A stretch of 64,000 bases of DNA from Shewanella oncorhynchi. Its GTDB lineage: Bacteria; Pseudomonadota; Gammaproteobacteria; Enterobacterales; Shewanellaceae. A program made the translations under genes and the position numbers. Location of the stretch: NCBI RefSeq assembly GCF_012584455.1, contig NZ_JABAEB010000011.1, positions 1-64,000 on the forward strand, read 5' to 3'. The notes below the pieces were generated by a model. That model searched no databases. It saw only the letters and a program-made list of their open reading frames with translations, and had not been told where the DNA came from. This document shows positions 23,248-32,300 of this stretch, piece by piece; position 1 is the first letter of the stretch; every line of letters starts with the position of its first letter.

Positions 23248-24822
23248 ATGAGCATTATCAATGATGCGCTGGCGATATTTGCCCCGCGTTTAGCATTACA
23301 GCGTGAAGCGGCTGCAATGAGCTATCGCAACCTGAAAGGGTATGAAGCTGCCAGCCCAAGCCGCACTCATCGCGCTAAAAAGGAAAGTCGCGGGGCCAAC
23401 CAAGCGGTATTTGCTGCAGGTAAAAGCCTGCGTGAGCAAGCGCGCTGGTTAGACGAAAATCATGATCTCAGCATTGGCATTCTCGACCGCATGGAAGAAA
23501 GGGTGATCGGTGCCCAAGGGATTGTGGTTGAACCGCAGCCGCGCAGTATTAGCGGTGAAATCCTTGATGACTTAGCCAACGATATTCAACGCCGTTTCGG
23601 TGCATGGTCGCTTAAGTGTGACGTTACGGGCCGCTTTAGCCGCCCTGAATTAGAGCGTTTGGTGTTACGTAGCGCCCTGCGTGATGGTGATGTATTCGGC
23701 CAGCATGTGATGGGTAAAGTGGCTAAGTTCGCCCACCCCAACGAGCAAGGCACCCAATACAGCATTGAAGCGTTAGAGGCCGACTTTATCCCCTACGAGT
23801 TAAACGAACCAGCAAAGCGGGTACGCCAAGGGCTTGAGGTTAACGGCTGGGGCCAAGTTGTTAACTATCACGTATTGCTGGATCACCCCGCTGATCAAGT
23901 TGGCTTTCGCTACAAAACTAAAGTGGTACCCGCATCGTGCATGATGCACTTAGGCTTATTTAAACGCTTGCACCAACTGCGCGGCGCTTCTTTATTCCAC
24001 GGCATTTTAACCCGCCTTGGTGACATTAAAGACTATGAAGAATCCGAGCGAGTAGCCGCAAGGATTGCGGCCGCGCTGGCGTTTTACATCAAGCGCGGTG
24101 ATGCCGCCATGTTTGTTCCTGACTCAAGTGGTGAATCGTCAAGCCGCGAAATCCCCATTGCACCTGGCATGACCTTCGATGATCTCAAGCCCGGTGAAGA
24201 TGTGGGCATGATTGAATCAAACCGCCCTAATGTGCACTTAGTTGATTTTCGTAACGGTCAATTAAAAGCCGCCGCAGCTGGTACCCGTGGCAGCTATTCC
24301 AGCATTGCCCGTGACTACAAAGGCAGTTATTCAAGCCAGCGCCAAGAGCTAGTTGAGCAAGACGAATCCAACCGAATTATGCAGCAGTGGTTTTGTGCTG
24401 GCTGGTCGCGGCCTGTGTTCCGCAATTTTCTCAAAATGGAAATGCACAACAAGCAGGACCCGTTAGTGCTACCGCCTGATCTCGACATGCGCACTTTATT
24501 TGATGCCGTGTACTACGGGCCCACCATGCCATGGATTGACCCACGCAAAGAGGCCGAAGGCTGGGAAATGATGATCGCTGCCAACGTCGCAACCGAGGCC
24601 GATTGGACTCGCGCCCGTGGCCGTAATCCTGCAGAAGTAAAACGCCAGCGTAAGCGTGAGGTGGATTACAACCGCGAAAACAACATGGTCACGGCCAATG
24701 ACCCCGACCCCTCGCTAGGAGATCCTAACAGTGAAAAAGACCCCAATAGCATCAGTAATGCTAAGCGCAATGCTGCCAAGCGGAGCGCTGAGCGTGCCCG
24801 TCGCAACGCTGAACCAGAGTAA
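23248..24822 (+). CDS. Portal protein (lambda GpB family)
   Basis: A 524-residue portal of the lambda type makes the dodecameric ring at the capsid vertex through which DNA enters. Family segments include SLREQARWLDENHDLSIGI (about 55-75), RDGDVFGQHVMG (about 144) and RGSYSSIARDYKGSYSS (near 350). The C-terminus is Asn/Lys/Arg-rich. It overlaps the protease-capsid gene by 92 bp. Confidence 0.93.
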   Translation: MSIINDALAIFAPRLALQREAAAMSYRNLKGYEAASPSRTHRAKKESRGANQAVFAAGKSLREQARWLDENHDLSIGILDRMEERVIGAQGIVVEPQPRSISGEILDDLANDIQRRFGAWSLKCDVTGRFSRPELERLVLRSALRDGDVFGQHVMGKVAKFAHPNEQGTQYSIEALEADFIPYELNEPAKRVRQGLEVNGWGQVVNYHVLLDHPADQVGFRYKTKVVPASCMMHLGLFKRLHQLRGASLFHGILTRLGDIKDYEESERVAARIAAALAFYIKRGDAAMFVPDSSGESSSREIPIAPGMTFDDLKPGEDVGMIESNRPNVHLVDFRNGQLKAAAAGTRGSYSSIARDYKGSYSSQRQELVEQDESNRIMQQWFCAGWSRPVFRNFLKMEMHNKQDPLVLPPDLDMRTLFDAVYYGPTMPWIDPRKEAEGWEMMIAANVATEADWTRARGRNPAEVKRQRKREVDYNRENNMVTANDPDPSLGDPNSEKDPNSISNAKRNAAKRSAERARRNAEPE

Positions 24823-26797
24823 TAAACCCGCCAATAGCTGGTATAGCCTCAAAGCCCAAAACGGTAATGCCGAGTTAATGATCTATGACGAGATTGGCGG
24901 CTGGGGCATTAGTGCGCAACAGTTCGCCCGTGATCTACAGGCCCTAGGCAAAGTGGGTACCATTACCGCCCGTATTCATTCGCCAGGCGGCGATGTATTC
25001 GAAGGTATGGCGATTTACAACATGATCAAAGGCCATCCAGCGCACAAAGTTTGCTACATCGATGGCCTTGCTGCTTCGATGGCCAGTGTGATTGCCATGG
25101 CTTTTGATGAAGTCATCATGCCTGAAAACGCCATGATGATGGTGCATAAGCCTTGGGGCGGAACTCTCGGTGATGCCGAAGATATGCGCAAATACGCCGA
25201 CTTGCTCGATAAGGTTGAAGGCAATTTAGTGGGCGCCTACCAACACAAAACAGGCTTGTCAGAAGATGAACTTCACGCCTTATTAGCCGCTGAAACTTGG
25301 TTAACAGGCCGCGAAGCAGTGGAAAAAGGTTTTGCCAACACCCTCACCGATCCGCTGCAAATGGCGGCATCACTTAATTCAAAACGTCTTAAGGATTTTA
25401 CTAATATGCCTGAAGCTCTCAAAAACCTGTTTGCACCGCAGGGTAACAGTGCTCCCAACCCACTCGTGCCAGCACCAGCAGCACCTAATGCTCAGTTGCC
25501 TGCGCCTGCAGCAACACAACCTGATACCACAGCTATTCAAGCGGCTGCGATTGCGTTTAATACTGAGCGTATGAACGGTATCAATGCGGCATTTACTTTC
25601 TTTCCTGAGTTAGCAGAGTTACGTAATCAGTGTATTGCCGATGCCAACATCAATGCTGATAAAGCCAAAGACATGATCTTGGCAAAGTTGGGTGAGAACA
25701 CTACACCGTGCGCTACGTTACCTCGCACGACTATTTATGCGGGTAACGGCAATATCGTTGGTGACTCGATTCGCGCTCAGTTAATGGCGCGTTCCGGCCA
25801 TGCAAAAGCTGAAGCTAGCAACAACTATTCGAGCTACACCATGCTTGAGTTGGCGCGCGCCTCACTGTTAGATCGCGGTATCGGCTGCGCTGGATTCAAC
25901 AAAATGGATATGGTCGGCTTAGCCTTTACACACAGCTCAAGCGACTTTGGCAATATCCTGTTAGATGTCGCTAATAAATCAGTGTTAATGGGCTGGGAAA
26001 CCGCCGAAGAAACCTTCGAGCGTTGGACCAAAAAAGGTCAACTAGGCAACTTTAATATCGCCAAACGTATAGGCCTTGGTGACTTTAATAGCCTACGCCA
26101 AGTACGGGAAGGTGCGGAATACAAGTACGTCACCGTTGGCGACCATGCACAACAAATCGCGCTGGCTACCTATGGCGAGTTGTTCAGCATTACTCGTCAG
26201 GCCATTATCAACGACGATATGAGTATGTTGACTGATATCCCAATGAAAATGGGCTTTGCCGCCAAAGGCACCATTGGCGATTTGGTATATGCGGTATTAA
26301 CCAAAAACCCCGCAATGGCTGATGGCAAAACGCTGTTCCATAATGAACACGGCAACTTAGGTTCCGGTGCGCCAAGTGTGGCGGCCCTCGATGCCAATCG
26401 CATGTTAATGCGTAAGCAAAAATCGGGTAATCGCCCTCTGAATATTCGGCCTGAGTTTGTACTGTGCCCTGTAGCGCTTGAAACCACGTTTAACCAGATC
26501 ATTAAGTCTAGTTCTGTTAAAGGTGCCGATGTGAATTCAGGTATTGCTAACCCAATCCAAAACTTTGCCGAAGTGATTGCTGAGCCTCGTTTAGATGATA
26601 ACAGCGCGGTTCAGTGGTTCCTTTCTGCGGGTCAAGGCCGCGACACCATTGAGGTGGCTTACCTTGATGGCATCGACACGCCTTACATTGAGCAGCAACA
26701 GGGCTTCACTATCGACGGCGTAGCCACCAAAGTGCGTATCGACGCGGGTGTTGCACCGCTTGATTACCGTGGATTGGTGAAATCAACAGGCGTGTAA
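24731..26797 (+). CDS. ClpP-like prohead protease fused to major capsid protein
   Basis: A 688-residue polyprotein. Residues 38-215 are a ClpP-type serine protease: HSPGGDV (83-89), the nucleophile in GLAASMAS (Ser116), and MVHKP with His139. A Pro/Ala-rich linker and scaffold-like helix cover about 226-340. Residues 340-688 look like the major capsid protein. The protease probably cuts itself and the scaffold free during head maturation. The GTG start follows AGGAG by 8 bp. An internal ATG at 25406 behind AAGGA could make the scaffold-capsid part alone. Confidence 0.85.
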   Translation: MKKTPIASVMLSAMLPSGALSVPVATLNQSNKPANSWYSLKAQNGNAELMIYDEIGGWGISAQQFARDLQALGKVGTITARIHSPGGDVFEGMAIYNMIKGHPAHKVCYIDGLAASMASVIAMAFDEVIMPENAMMMVHKPWGGTLGDAEDMRKYADLLDKVEGNLVGAYQHKTGLSEDELHALLAAETWLTGREAVEKGFANTLTDPLQMAASLNSKRLKDFTNMPEALKNLFAPQGNSAPNPLVPAPAAPNAQLPAPAATQPDTTAIQAAAIAFNTERMNGINAAFTFFPELAELRNQCIADANINADKAKDMILAKLGENTTPCATLPRTTIYAGNGNIVGDSIRAQLMARSGHAKAEASNNYSSYTMLELARASLLDRGIGCAGFNKMDMVGLAFTHSSSDFGNILLDVANKSVLMGWETAEETFERWTKKGQLGNFNIAKRIGLGDFNSLRQVREGAEYKYVTVGDHAQQIALATYGELFSITRQAIINDDMSMLTDIPMKMGFAAKGTIGDLVYAVLTKNPAMADGKTLFHNEHGNLGSGAPSVAALDANRMLMRKQKSGNRPLNIRPEFVLCPVALETTFNQIIKSSSVKGADVNSGIANPIQNFAEVIAEPRLDDNSAVQWFLSAGQGRDTIEVAYLDGIDTPYIEQQQGFTIDGVATKVRIDAGVAPLDYRGLVKSTGV

Positions 26798-26819
26798 ACA
26801 GCGCTAAACCGACATAAAT

Positions 26820-26845
26820 GGGCTATCAAACGATAGCCCTTTTTT
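26820..26845 (+). terminator. Intrinsic terminator after the capsid gene
   Basis: GGGCTATC, an AAAC loop and GATAGCCC are followed by six T residues. It is a strong hairpin directly after the capsid gene and probably lowers expression of the following genes relative to capsid. Confidence 0.85.
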
Positions 26846-26877
26846 ATTCAGTTTTGTTTTTAAGCAGGAATACTCTC

Positions 26878-27201
26878 ATGAAAAATTATGTACAAGATGG
26901 CAAGACCATCAGCTTTACGCCCACCGCCGCAGTTGCCAGTGGTGAAGCGGTATTACTGGCCACATTGTTAGTTGTGGCGATTGGCGCCATTGCCGCAGAT
27001 ACCGAAGGTACAGGTGTAACTGAAGGCGTGTTTGAACTCCCTAAAAAATCCACAGATGTGCTAGCAGTTGGCGCAGCCGTGTATTGGGACGACACCGCTA
27101 ATGAAATCACATCACTCGCCACGGGCAATACCTTAGCTGGCAAAGTATGGGCTGCTGCGGCAAATCCATCAACGTCGGTCTGGGTGAAGATCAATGCCTA
27201 A
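26878..27201 (+). CDS. DUF2190-type capsid decoration protein
   Basis: A 107-residue protein starts at ATG 26878, just after the terminator. It resembles the DUF2190 family of small capsid cement proteins: MKNYVQDGKTISFTPTAAV at the start, repeated short beta strands and GAAVYWDD near residue 70. The longer frame would read through the terminator hairpin and is rejected. Confidence 0.7.
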   Translation: MKNYVQDGKTISFTPTAAVASGEAVLLATLLVVAIGAIAADTEGTGVTEGVFELPKKSTDVLAVGAAVYWDDTANEITSLATGNTLAGKVWAAAANPSTSVWVKINA

Positions 27202-27538
27202 CGTTGGCAACCACTTTGCCGAACGTGTGCGGGGTAAAATGGTGCGGCTGTTTCAGCGTTTGGCTGATCCGTGCCTTTTTACCCCAAGCGATGGTTCTGC
27301 GCCATTTACTCGTCTTGTGAGTTTGGATGATAACGGCGCTGAAATTGCGGCCTCGTCTAATGAATATGTCCCCGAGCTAATCAGTCGTGCCGAGTTTTTA
27401 CAATCCGAAGGGGCGGTAAATTCTGGTGATGAGTTTGCGATAGGTGAGGGTATGAGCGTCCAGCAAGGACGGCTCACCCAAAGGGTAAGCATGGATTCAG
27501 TCAGTGTAACCTTTATCTATATTCCGCTTGAGGCCTAG
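27194..27538 (+). CDS. Head-tail joining protein (FII-like)
   Basis: A 114-residue protein in the position of lambda FII overlaps the decoration gene by 8 bp. It looks like a beta-barrel connector (FTRLVSLDDNG, GEGMSVQQGRLTQRVS). The assignment rests on length and order. Confidence 0.55.
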   Translation: MPNVGNHFAERVRGKMVRLFQRLADPCLFTPSDGSAPFTRLVSLDDNGAEIAASSNEYVPELISRAEFLQSEGAVNSGDEFAIGEGMSVQQGRLTQRVSMDSVSVTFIYIPLEA

Positions 27539-27541
27539 CCA

Positions 27542-28111
27542 ATGGCACGCATAAAGATTGAAGGCATGGAGGCGGTAACAAAGGAACTTAACCGCATTCG
27601 TGATGCACAAGCGCCAGCGATTAATCGGGCAATTGAGGACGCAGTTAAGTTTGGTAAAAAGGCAGCGGTTGACGGCATTTTTAACAAATACGGTTTTAAC
27701 TCAAAAAGCTATGTTGAAAAGTTGTTTAGCTACAGTATCGACCCTAGCAATCTTAAAGGTTATATCAGCGCAAGATATCGCCCAAGCACCTTAACTCGCT
27801 TTGCTCGTCCATTGTATCGCACGGGTAAAAACGGCCGATCTAGAACGAACGGGCACATGATCAGCCCAATACGTAATGAGCCACATTGGTTTAAAGGCAC
27901 ATTTACCTTTATTGGTAAAAATCGCAATTTTTTAATGTATCAGCGTTTGCCCGGGCAAACGTGGCGCACATTTAAACAAGCCAAAGCGGCAGGTAATACA
28001 TCTATGTATGGCCCTTCAGTTGCGGGTAGTTTTGGTTCAATACAAAAGGATATTGAGCCACCAATTATTAAGCATCTACGCGAACGCTACGGCCACCACG
28101 CTAGCAGTTAA
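27542..28111 (+). CDS. Minor tail protein Z-like
   Basis: A 189-residue basic protein resembles lambda gpZ (prophage tail Z family), which acts in tail completion: AVTKELNRIRDAQAPAINRA (residues 10-29) and a YRPSTLTRFARP segment in the middle. It lies between the head-tail connector and the terminator protein, as in lambda. Confidence 0.72.
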   Translation: MARIKIEGMEAVTKELNRIRDAQAPAINRAIEDAVKFGKKAAVDGIFNKYGFNSKSYVEKLFSYSIDPSNLKGYISARYRPSTLTRFARPLYRTGKNGRSRTNGHMISPIRNEPHWFKGTFTFIGKNRNFLMYQRLPGQTWRTFKQAKAAGNTSMYGPSVAGSFGSIQKDIEPPIIKHLRERYGHHASS

Positions 28112-28126
28112 CTAAGAGGCAACTCC

Positions 28127-28552
28127 ATGATCCAAGCAATCTTAGACCGTCTCGGGCTGGTTGACGGCGCAACTGTACGTGAAGGTTTTTATGTGCAGTC
28201 CATTGCCAAAGAAAGCAAGTTCATCTTTTTGCAGCCGTATACCGATGCCTTTGATGCTAAAAATGGCATCGATAAATACAAGGATGATCTGGTGCTGCAA
28301 GTGGTTGCTGGCGTAAAACTCGCTAAAAATCCGCAACCAACCAGTGAGCTAATCAACCTCGTGCGCGCTATCCGAAGTGCATTCTATAAAGATGAACGCT
28401 TCCCTGAAAAACCTAGCTGGTTGCCCTCGGTGATCAGCTTTAAAGAGACAGAACCCTGCAAGTACATCATGCCCGAAGCCCATGAAGAACACGGCCTAGC
28501 GGTGTTCACCTTATCCCTTGTTAATACCATTAAATTTGGAGACTCACTATGA
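28127..28552 (+). CDS. Tail terminator protein (gpU-like)
   Basis: A 141-residue protein in the lambda U position caps the tail tube and joins it to the head. The sequence is a mix of beta strands and helices (DDLVLQVVAGVKLAKN, FTLSLVNTIKFG). It overlaps the tail tube gene by 4 bp. Identity rests on order and size. Confidence 0.6.
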   Translation: MIQAILDRLGLVDGATVREGFYVQSIAKESKFIFLQPYTDAFDAKNGIDKYKDDLVLQVVAGVKLAKNPQPTSELINLVRAIRSAFYKDERFPEKPSWLPSVISFKETEPCKYIMPEAHEEHGLAVFTLSLVNTIKFGDSL

Positions 28553-29268
28553 GTGAAATAGTAACCGAAAGTTACATCGGCTCAGCGATCGTCTATATCG
28601 ATGGCCGTGACTGTGGCAACGTGAGCGGCGTAAAACTCGCTATCGAGCAAGAAACCAAATCCTTGCCCAACTACCGTGGTGGCGGTGGTTATGCCGATGA
28701 AGTAACGTTGATTAAATCCGTAAAATTAAGTGCTACCTTTTACGATTTTAACAACGAAAACTTAGCGTTAGCTATGCGTGGTAAGATTGATGTATTAACT
28801 GCAACGCCCGTCGCAGATGAAGAAATTATTGCTGTGCTCGATGGCTTAGCGCAAACCGCAAAAATGATTGATACCAGTATCGCCCCTGTTGTTAAAAATG
28901 AAGCGGGGGATGTGACTTATGTACTTGATGAAGATTATGTTGTCAGTGCCGCAGGTATCCGCGCGTTATCTACTGGCGCCATTACAGCAGGCCAAACATT
29001 AACCATTGGCTACACCAGCCAAGCGGGTAATGCGTTGCAGGCATTAACGGAATCTGGCAAAACGGTCAGTGTGGTCGTTGACGGTATTAACGACTCAACC
29101 GGCAAACCGTGGATGCTGAAGTTTTATAAGTGGAAGCCCACACCCACATCAGGCTTAGACTTGATCGGTACCGATTACGGTAGCTTCGATATTGAAGGTG
29201 CTGTACTCGCTGACAGCTCAATCGTTGCCACGGGTAAGTCTAAGTTCTTCGTCCGTAGTGCTGCATAA
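28549..29268 (+). CDS. Major tail tube protein
   Basis: A 239-residue protein lies directly before the tape measure gene. The N-terminus (SYIGSAIVYIDGRDCGNVSG) and the Ig-like strands in the C-terminal half fit lambda-type tube proteins. A hairpin terminator follows. No G/GT-type chaperone pair is seen between it and the tape measure gene. Confidence 0.65.
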   Translation: MSEIVTESYIGSAIVYIDGRDCGNVSGVKLAIEQETKSLPNYRGGGGYADEVTLIKSVKLSATFYDFNNENLALAMRGKIDVLTATPVADEEIIAVLDGLAQTAKMIDTSIAPVVKNEAGDVTYVLDEDYVVSAAGIRALSTGAITAGQTLTIGYTSQAGNALQALTESGKTVSVVVDGINDSTGKPWMLKFYKWKPTPTSGLDLIGTDYGSFDIEGAVLADSSIVATGKSKFFVRSAA

Positions 29269-29288
29269 GTCGAAAGATTTTCCCCTAT

Positions 29289-29326
29289 AGCCCACTGCAT
29301 GTGATCCATGTGTTGTGGGCTTTTTT
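29289..29326 (+). terminator. Terminator after the tail tube gene
   Basis: AGCCCAC pairs with GTGGGCT across a 19-base loop, followed by TTTTT. As after the capsid gene, it probably sets a high ratio of structural protein to downstream tail proteins. Confidence 0.75.
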
Positions 29327-29362
29327 ATTTTGGTTTGTTAATTCCTATCAATCGGTGATGCC

Positions 29363-32300
29363 ATGAGTTTTAAAGATCAAGAAGTGAATTTAATTATTCA
29401 AGGCAAAGATCTGTTTTCTGCTGAGGCCAAAAAATCTGAGCAAGCGTTGCAGGAGTTGGGGCGCGAAAGCGAAAAGCTCAATGAGCAACTTGATGATTTA
29501 AAACGCCAGCAAGAGGCTATTAAGGCGATTGATTCGCTTACTGAGTCTATCAATAAGGGTGAACGTGCCTATGTTGATAACGCCCAAGCGCTCGATAAGT
29601 TAAAGCAAGAGCAGAAGCAGGCTAATACTGAGGCAAAAAACCTTGAGAAATCGCAGCAAGATGCGGCTGCCTCAACCTCTAAGCTTGAAACTGAATACAG
29701 CCAAACTGCGGCGCAGTTGGCTAGCTATGATAGCCAACTTGCTTCCGCTCGCGCCGAAGTTGAGCGTTTAACCACGACTCAAAATAAAGGTGCACAGGCC
29801 AGCCAAGCACAAGCAAAGGCATTATCCGCGGCTAAAACCGATTTGCAGCAGCTTGAAGCGGCGCAAAAAAATACCGCCACCAGTGCGACCACGTTGGCAA
29901 ACGAGCTTGAGCAAGAACGTAGCGAATTAACGCGCTTAGGTACCGAAGTTGAAAAGGCTGGCCGTAATAAAGCCGAATATGCACTTAAAGTTAAAACGGC
30001 CAGCAATGAACTAACTAACCTTGGCAGAAGCCTTGGCAGCAATAAAGCGCAATTAGATAAACAGCAAGCTGTGCTGAATAAAGCCGGCATTGATATGGGT
30101 AAGCTGGGCGATGCCAGCCAAGAATTAAAAACCAAACAAGCTGGCGCAGAAGCCGCGCTTAAAGGGGTTAACGATAAATTAGCGCAGCACGATAGGTTAT
30201 TGGTTGAGTCAAAAAACTCGGCCAAGGTCGCCAACGCGCAAACTGACCTCACCACCAAGGCGGTGAGCACGCTGGCTAAGGCTTATGCGGTATTGCTGTC
30301 GGCACAGCAGGCGGTGCAAACGGTAAAAAGTGGCGTTGAAAACTACGGTGAGTTAGAAGCCGCGATTACTAAGGTTGAAAAAACCACCAACCTTGCCCGT
30401 GATACTGTGGTGAAAATGGCCGATGAGCTTAAAAACCTCAGCGAAAACGTCACCCCTACCAGCACGAATGAGCTGCTGCGCATGGCGGAAGTGGCGGGCC
30501 AGTTAGGCACTAAATCGACTGAAGATATTCTCAGCTTGGTGGCTGCGGCTGATGCGTTGGGGTTATCAACCAACTTAGCCGGCGATGAAGCGGCAACCAT
30601 GCTGGCCAGAATTTTAGGGATGACTCAAGAAGGTATCCCTGAGATCCACAATTTATCCTCGGCTGTGGTAGCGCTTGGTAACGACTTTGCGATTACCGAA
30701 GCTGATATTGTGCAGATGACCAAAGAGATAGTTTCTGGTACCCGCGAAATTAACTTGGGCAGCGCTGCGGCTGCGGCGTTTGGTACTACGCTGGCAGAGT
30801 TAGGCCAACCAGCTGAACGTTCGCGAACGGCTATGCAACGCCTTGGCGCTGAGATTAACGAAGCGAGCAAAAAAGGCGGCGATTCACTTGAGCGATTAAC
30901 TAAGATTACTGGGCTAACTGCTAAGCAGATTGAGCAAGATCTCGGTGATGCGCCTGAAAAGGTATTGGTTAAATTCCTTGAGGGCTTACAAAAGGTTAAG
31001 GCCGAAGGCGGATTAGTCTCTGATGCCCTTAAATCTATGGGCATTGATGGCACTGAGGCGACAGGCGTTCTCAGTGTATTAGCGGATGGTACAGATCGTC
31101 TAAAAGTTGCATTAGAGCTAAGTAATAAAGCCTATGCTGCTGGCGATTACCATATGAAGGAAGCGATTAAAGCTTATGCTGATCAAGAGTCAGCAATCGG
31201 TCGCTTACAAAACAAATTCCACGGTTTAACCACTGAAATAGGTGAGACTTTTTCTGCCGAAGTTGATAGCTCTATCCGAGGAACGGGTCGTGCTATTGAT
31301 AGTGTTCGTGAGTATGTTGTTAAGTTGGCAGAATATTTACCTGAACTGATAGGTGGTTTTAGGGATGTATTAGAGGCGGCTAATAATTTTACCAGTTTAT
31401 TCACGGACGGTGCGTTTGATGTTGTCCTGCGTAAAATTGATGAAATGTCATTAAATGCTAATTATCTTACCTCTGTTTTTAATACTCTCACTTTGGGTTT
31501 GCAAGGGACTACTTATGCAGCCTTATCTCTGGCTGAAAATATCGAATCTTTGGCTGGGATTGACACCACAAATTTGCAGAAAAAAATCGCCGATATTGGC
31601 GTGCAAATGTCGAAAACTAAGGAATCAATTAGCAAAGATGTTAAGGACATTGAGGAAACCAATAAGCGCTTAGCGGGCGAGTCATCCATTGCCTATAAAA
31701 GCTTTAATGACACTATGGATAAGTATGGGTTTGCGATGAGCAGGCTTAGTGCTGAACAGCAAAAGCAAATCCGCAGCATCATTGAGACCAATAAATACAA
31801 TGCTGAACAAGAAGACTTATATCGTAAATTAACCAATGCGATAGTTCGTGCTAATAACGAACTTGAGGTCGAAGCTAGCCTTAAAGTTACCTCGGCGAAT
31901 GCCAGTAATAATAAAGCAGAAGCTGACAAGAAGGCGGCTGAGGCTGCTAGTGCGCTTGCCGTTAGTCAGTCAAAGGTGAATACCTCTACAGATCAGTATT
32001 CTGTCACAGTGAAGGAGGCAATGGCTCGGCAAGCTGAACTAAATCAGCTGCACGATAAAGGGCTTATTTCAACAGAAACATTGAATAACATGACCAAACT
32101 GCTCAATGCATCGGTCAAGGATTACAACGTAGAGGTTGATAAAAGTAATGTTAAAGCCGTCACTCAAACGGAATTAACGTCGGCATTTATCACTAAGCGT
32201 AAAGAGCTCCAAGCGCAGTACGAAAAGGGTTTGCTGACCGAAAAAGAACTGAATATTTCACTGCAAGAGTTAGCGGCATCACATACTAAAGCCGTTGAGC

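Noticed and set aside
26818..26877. N-terminal extension of the decoration protein
   Set aside because: It would be translated through a strong terminator hairpin; the ATG at 26878 fits the family start.
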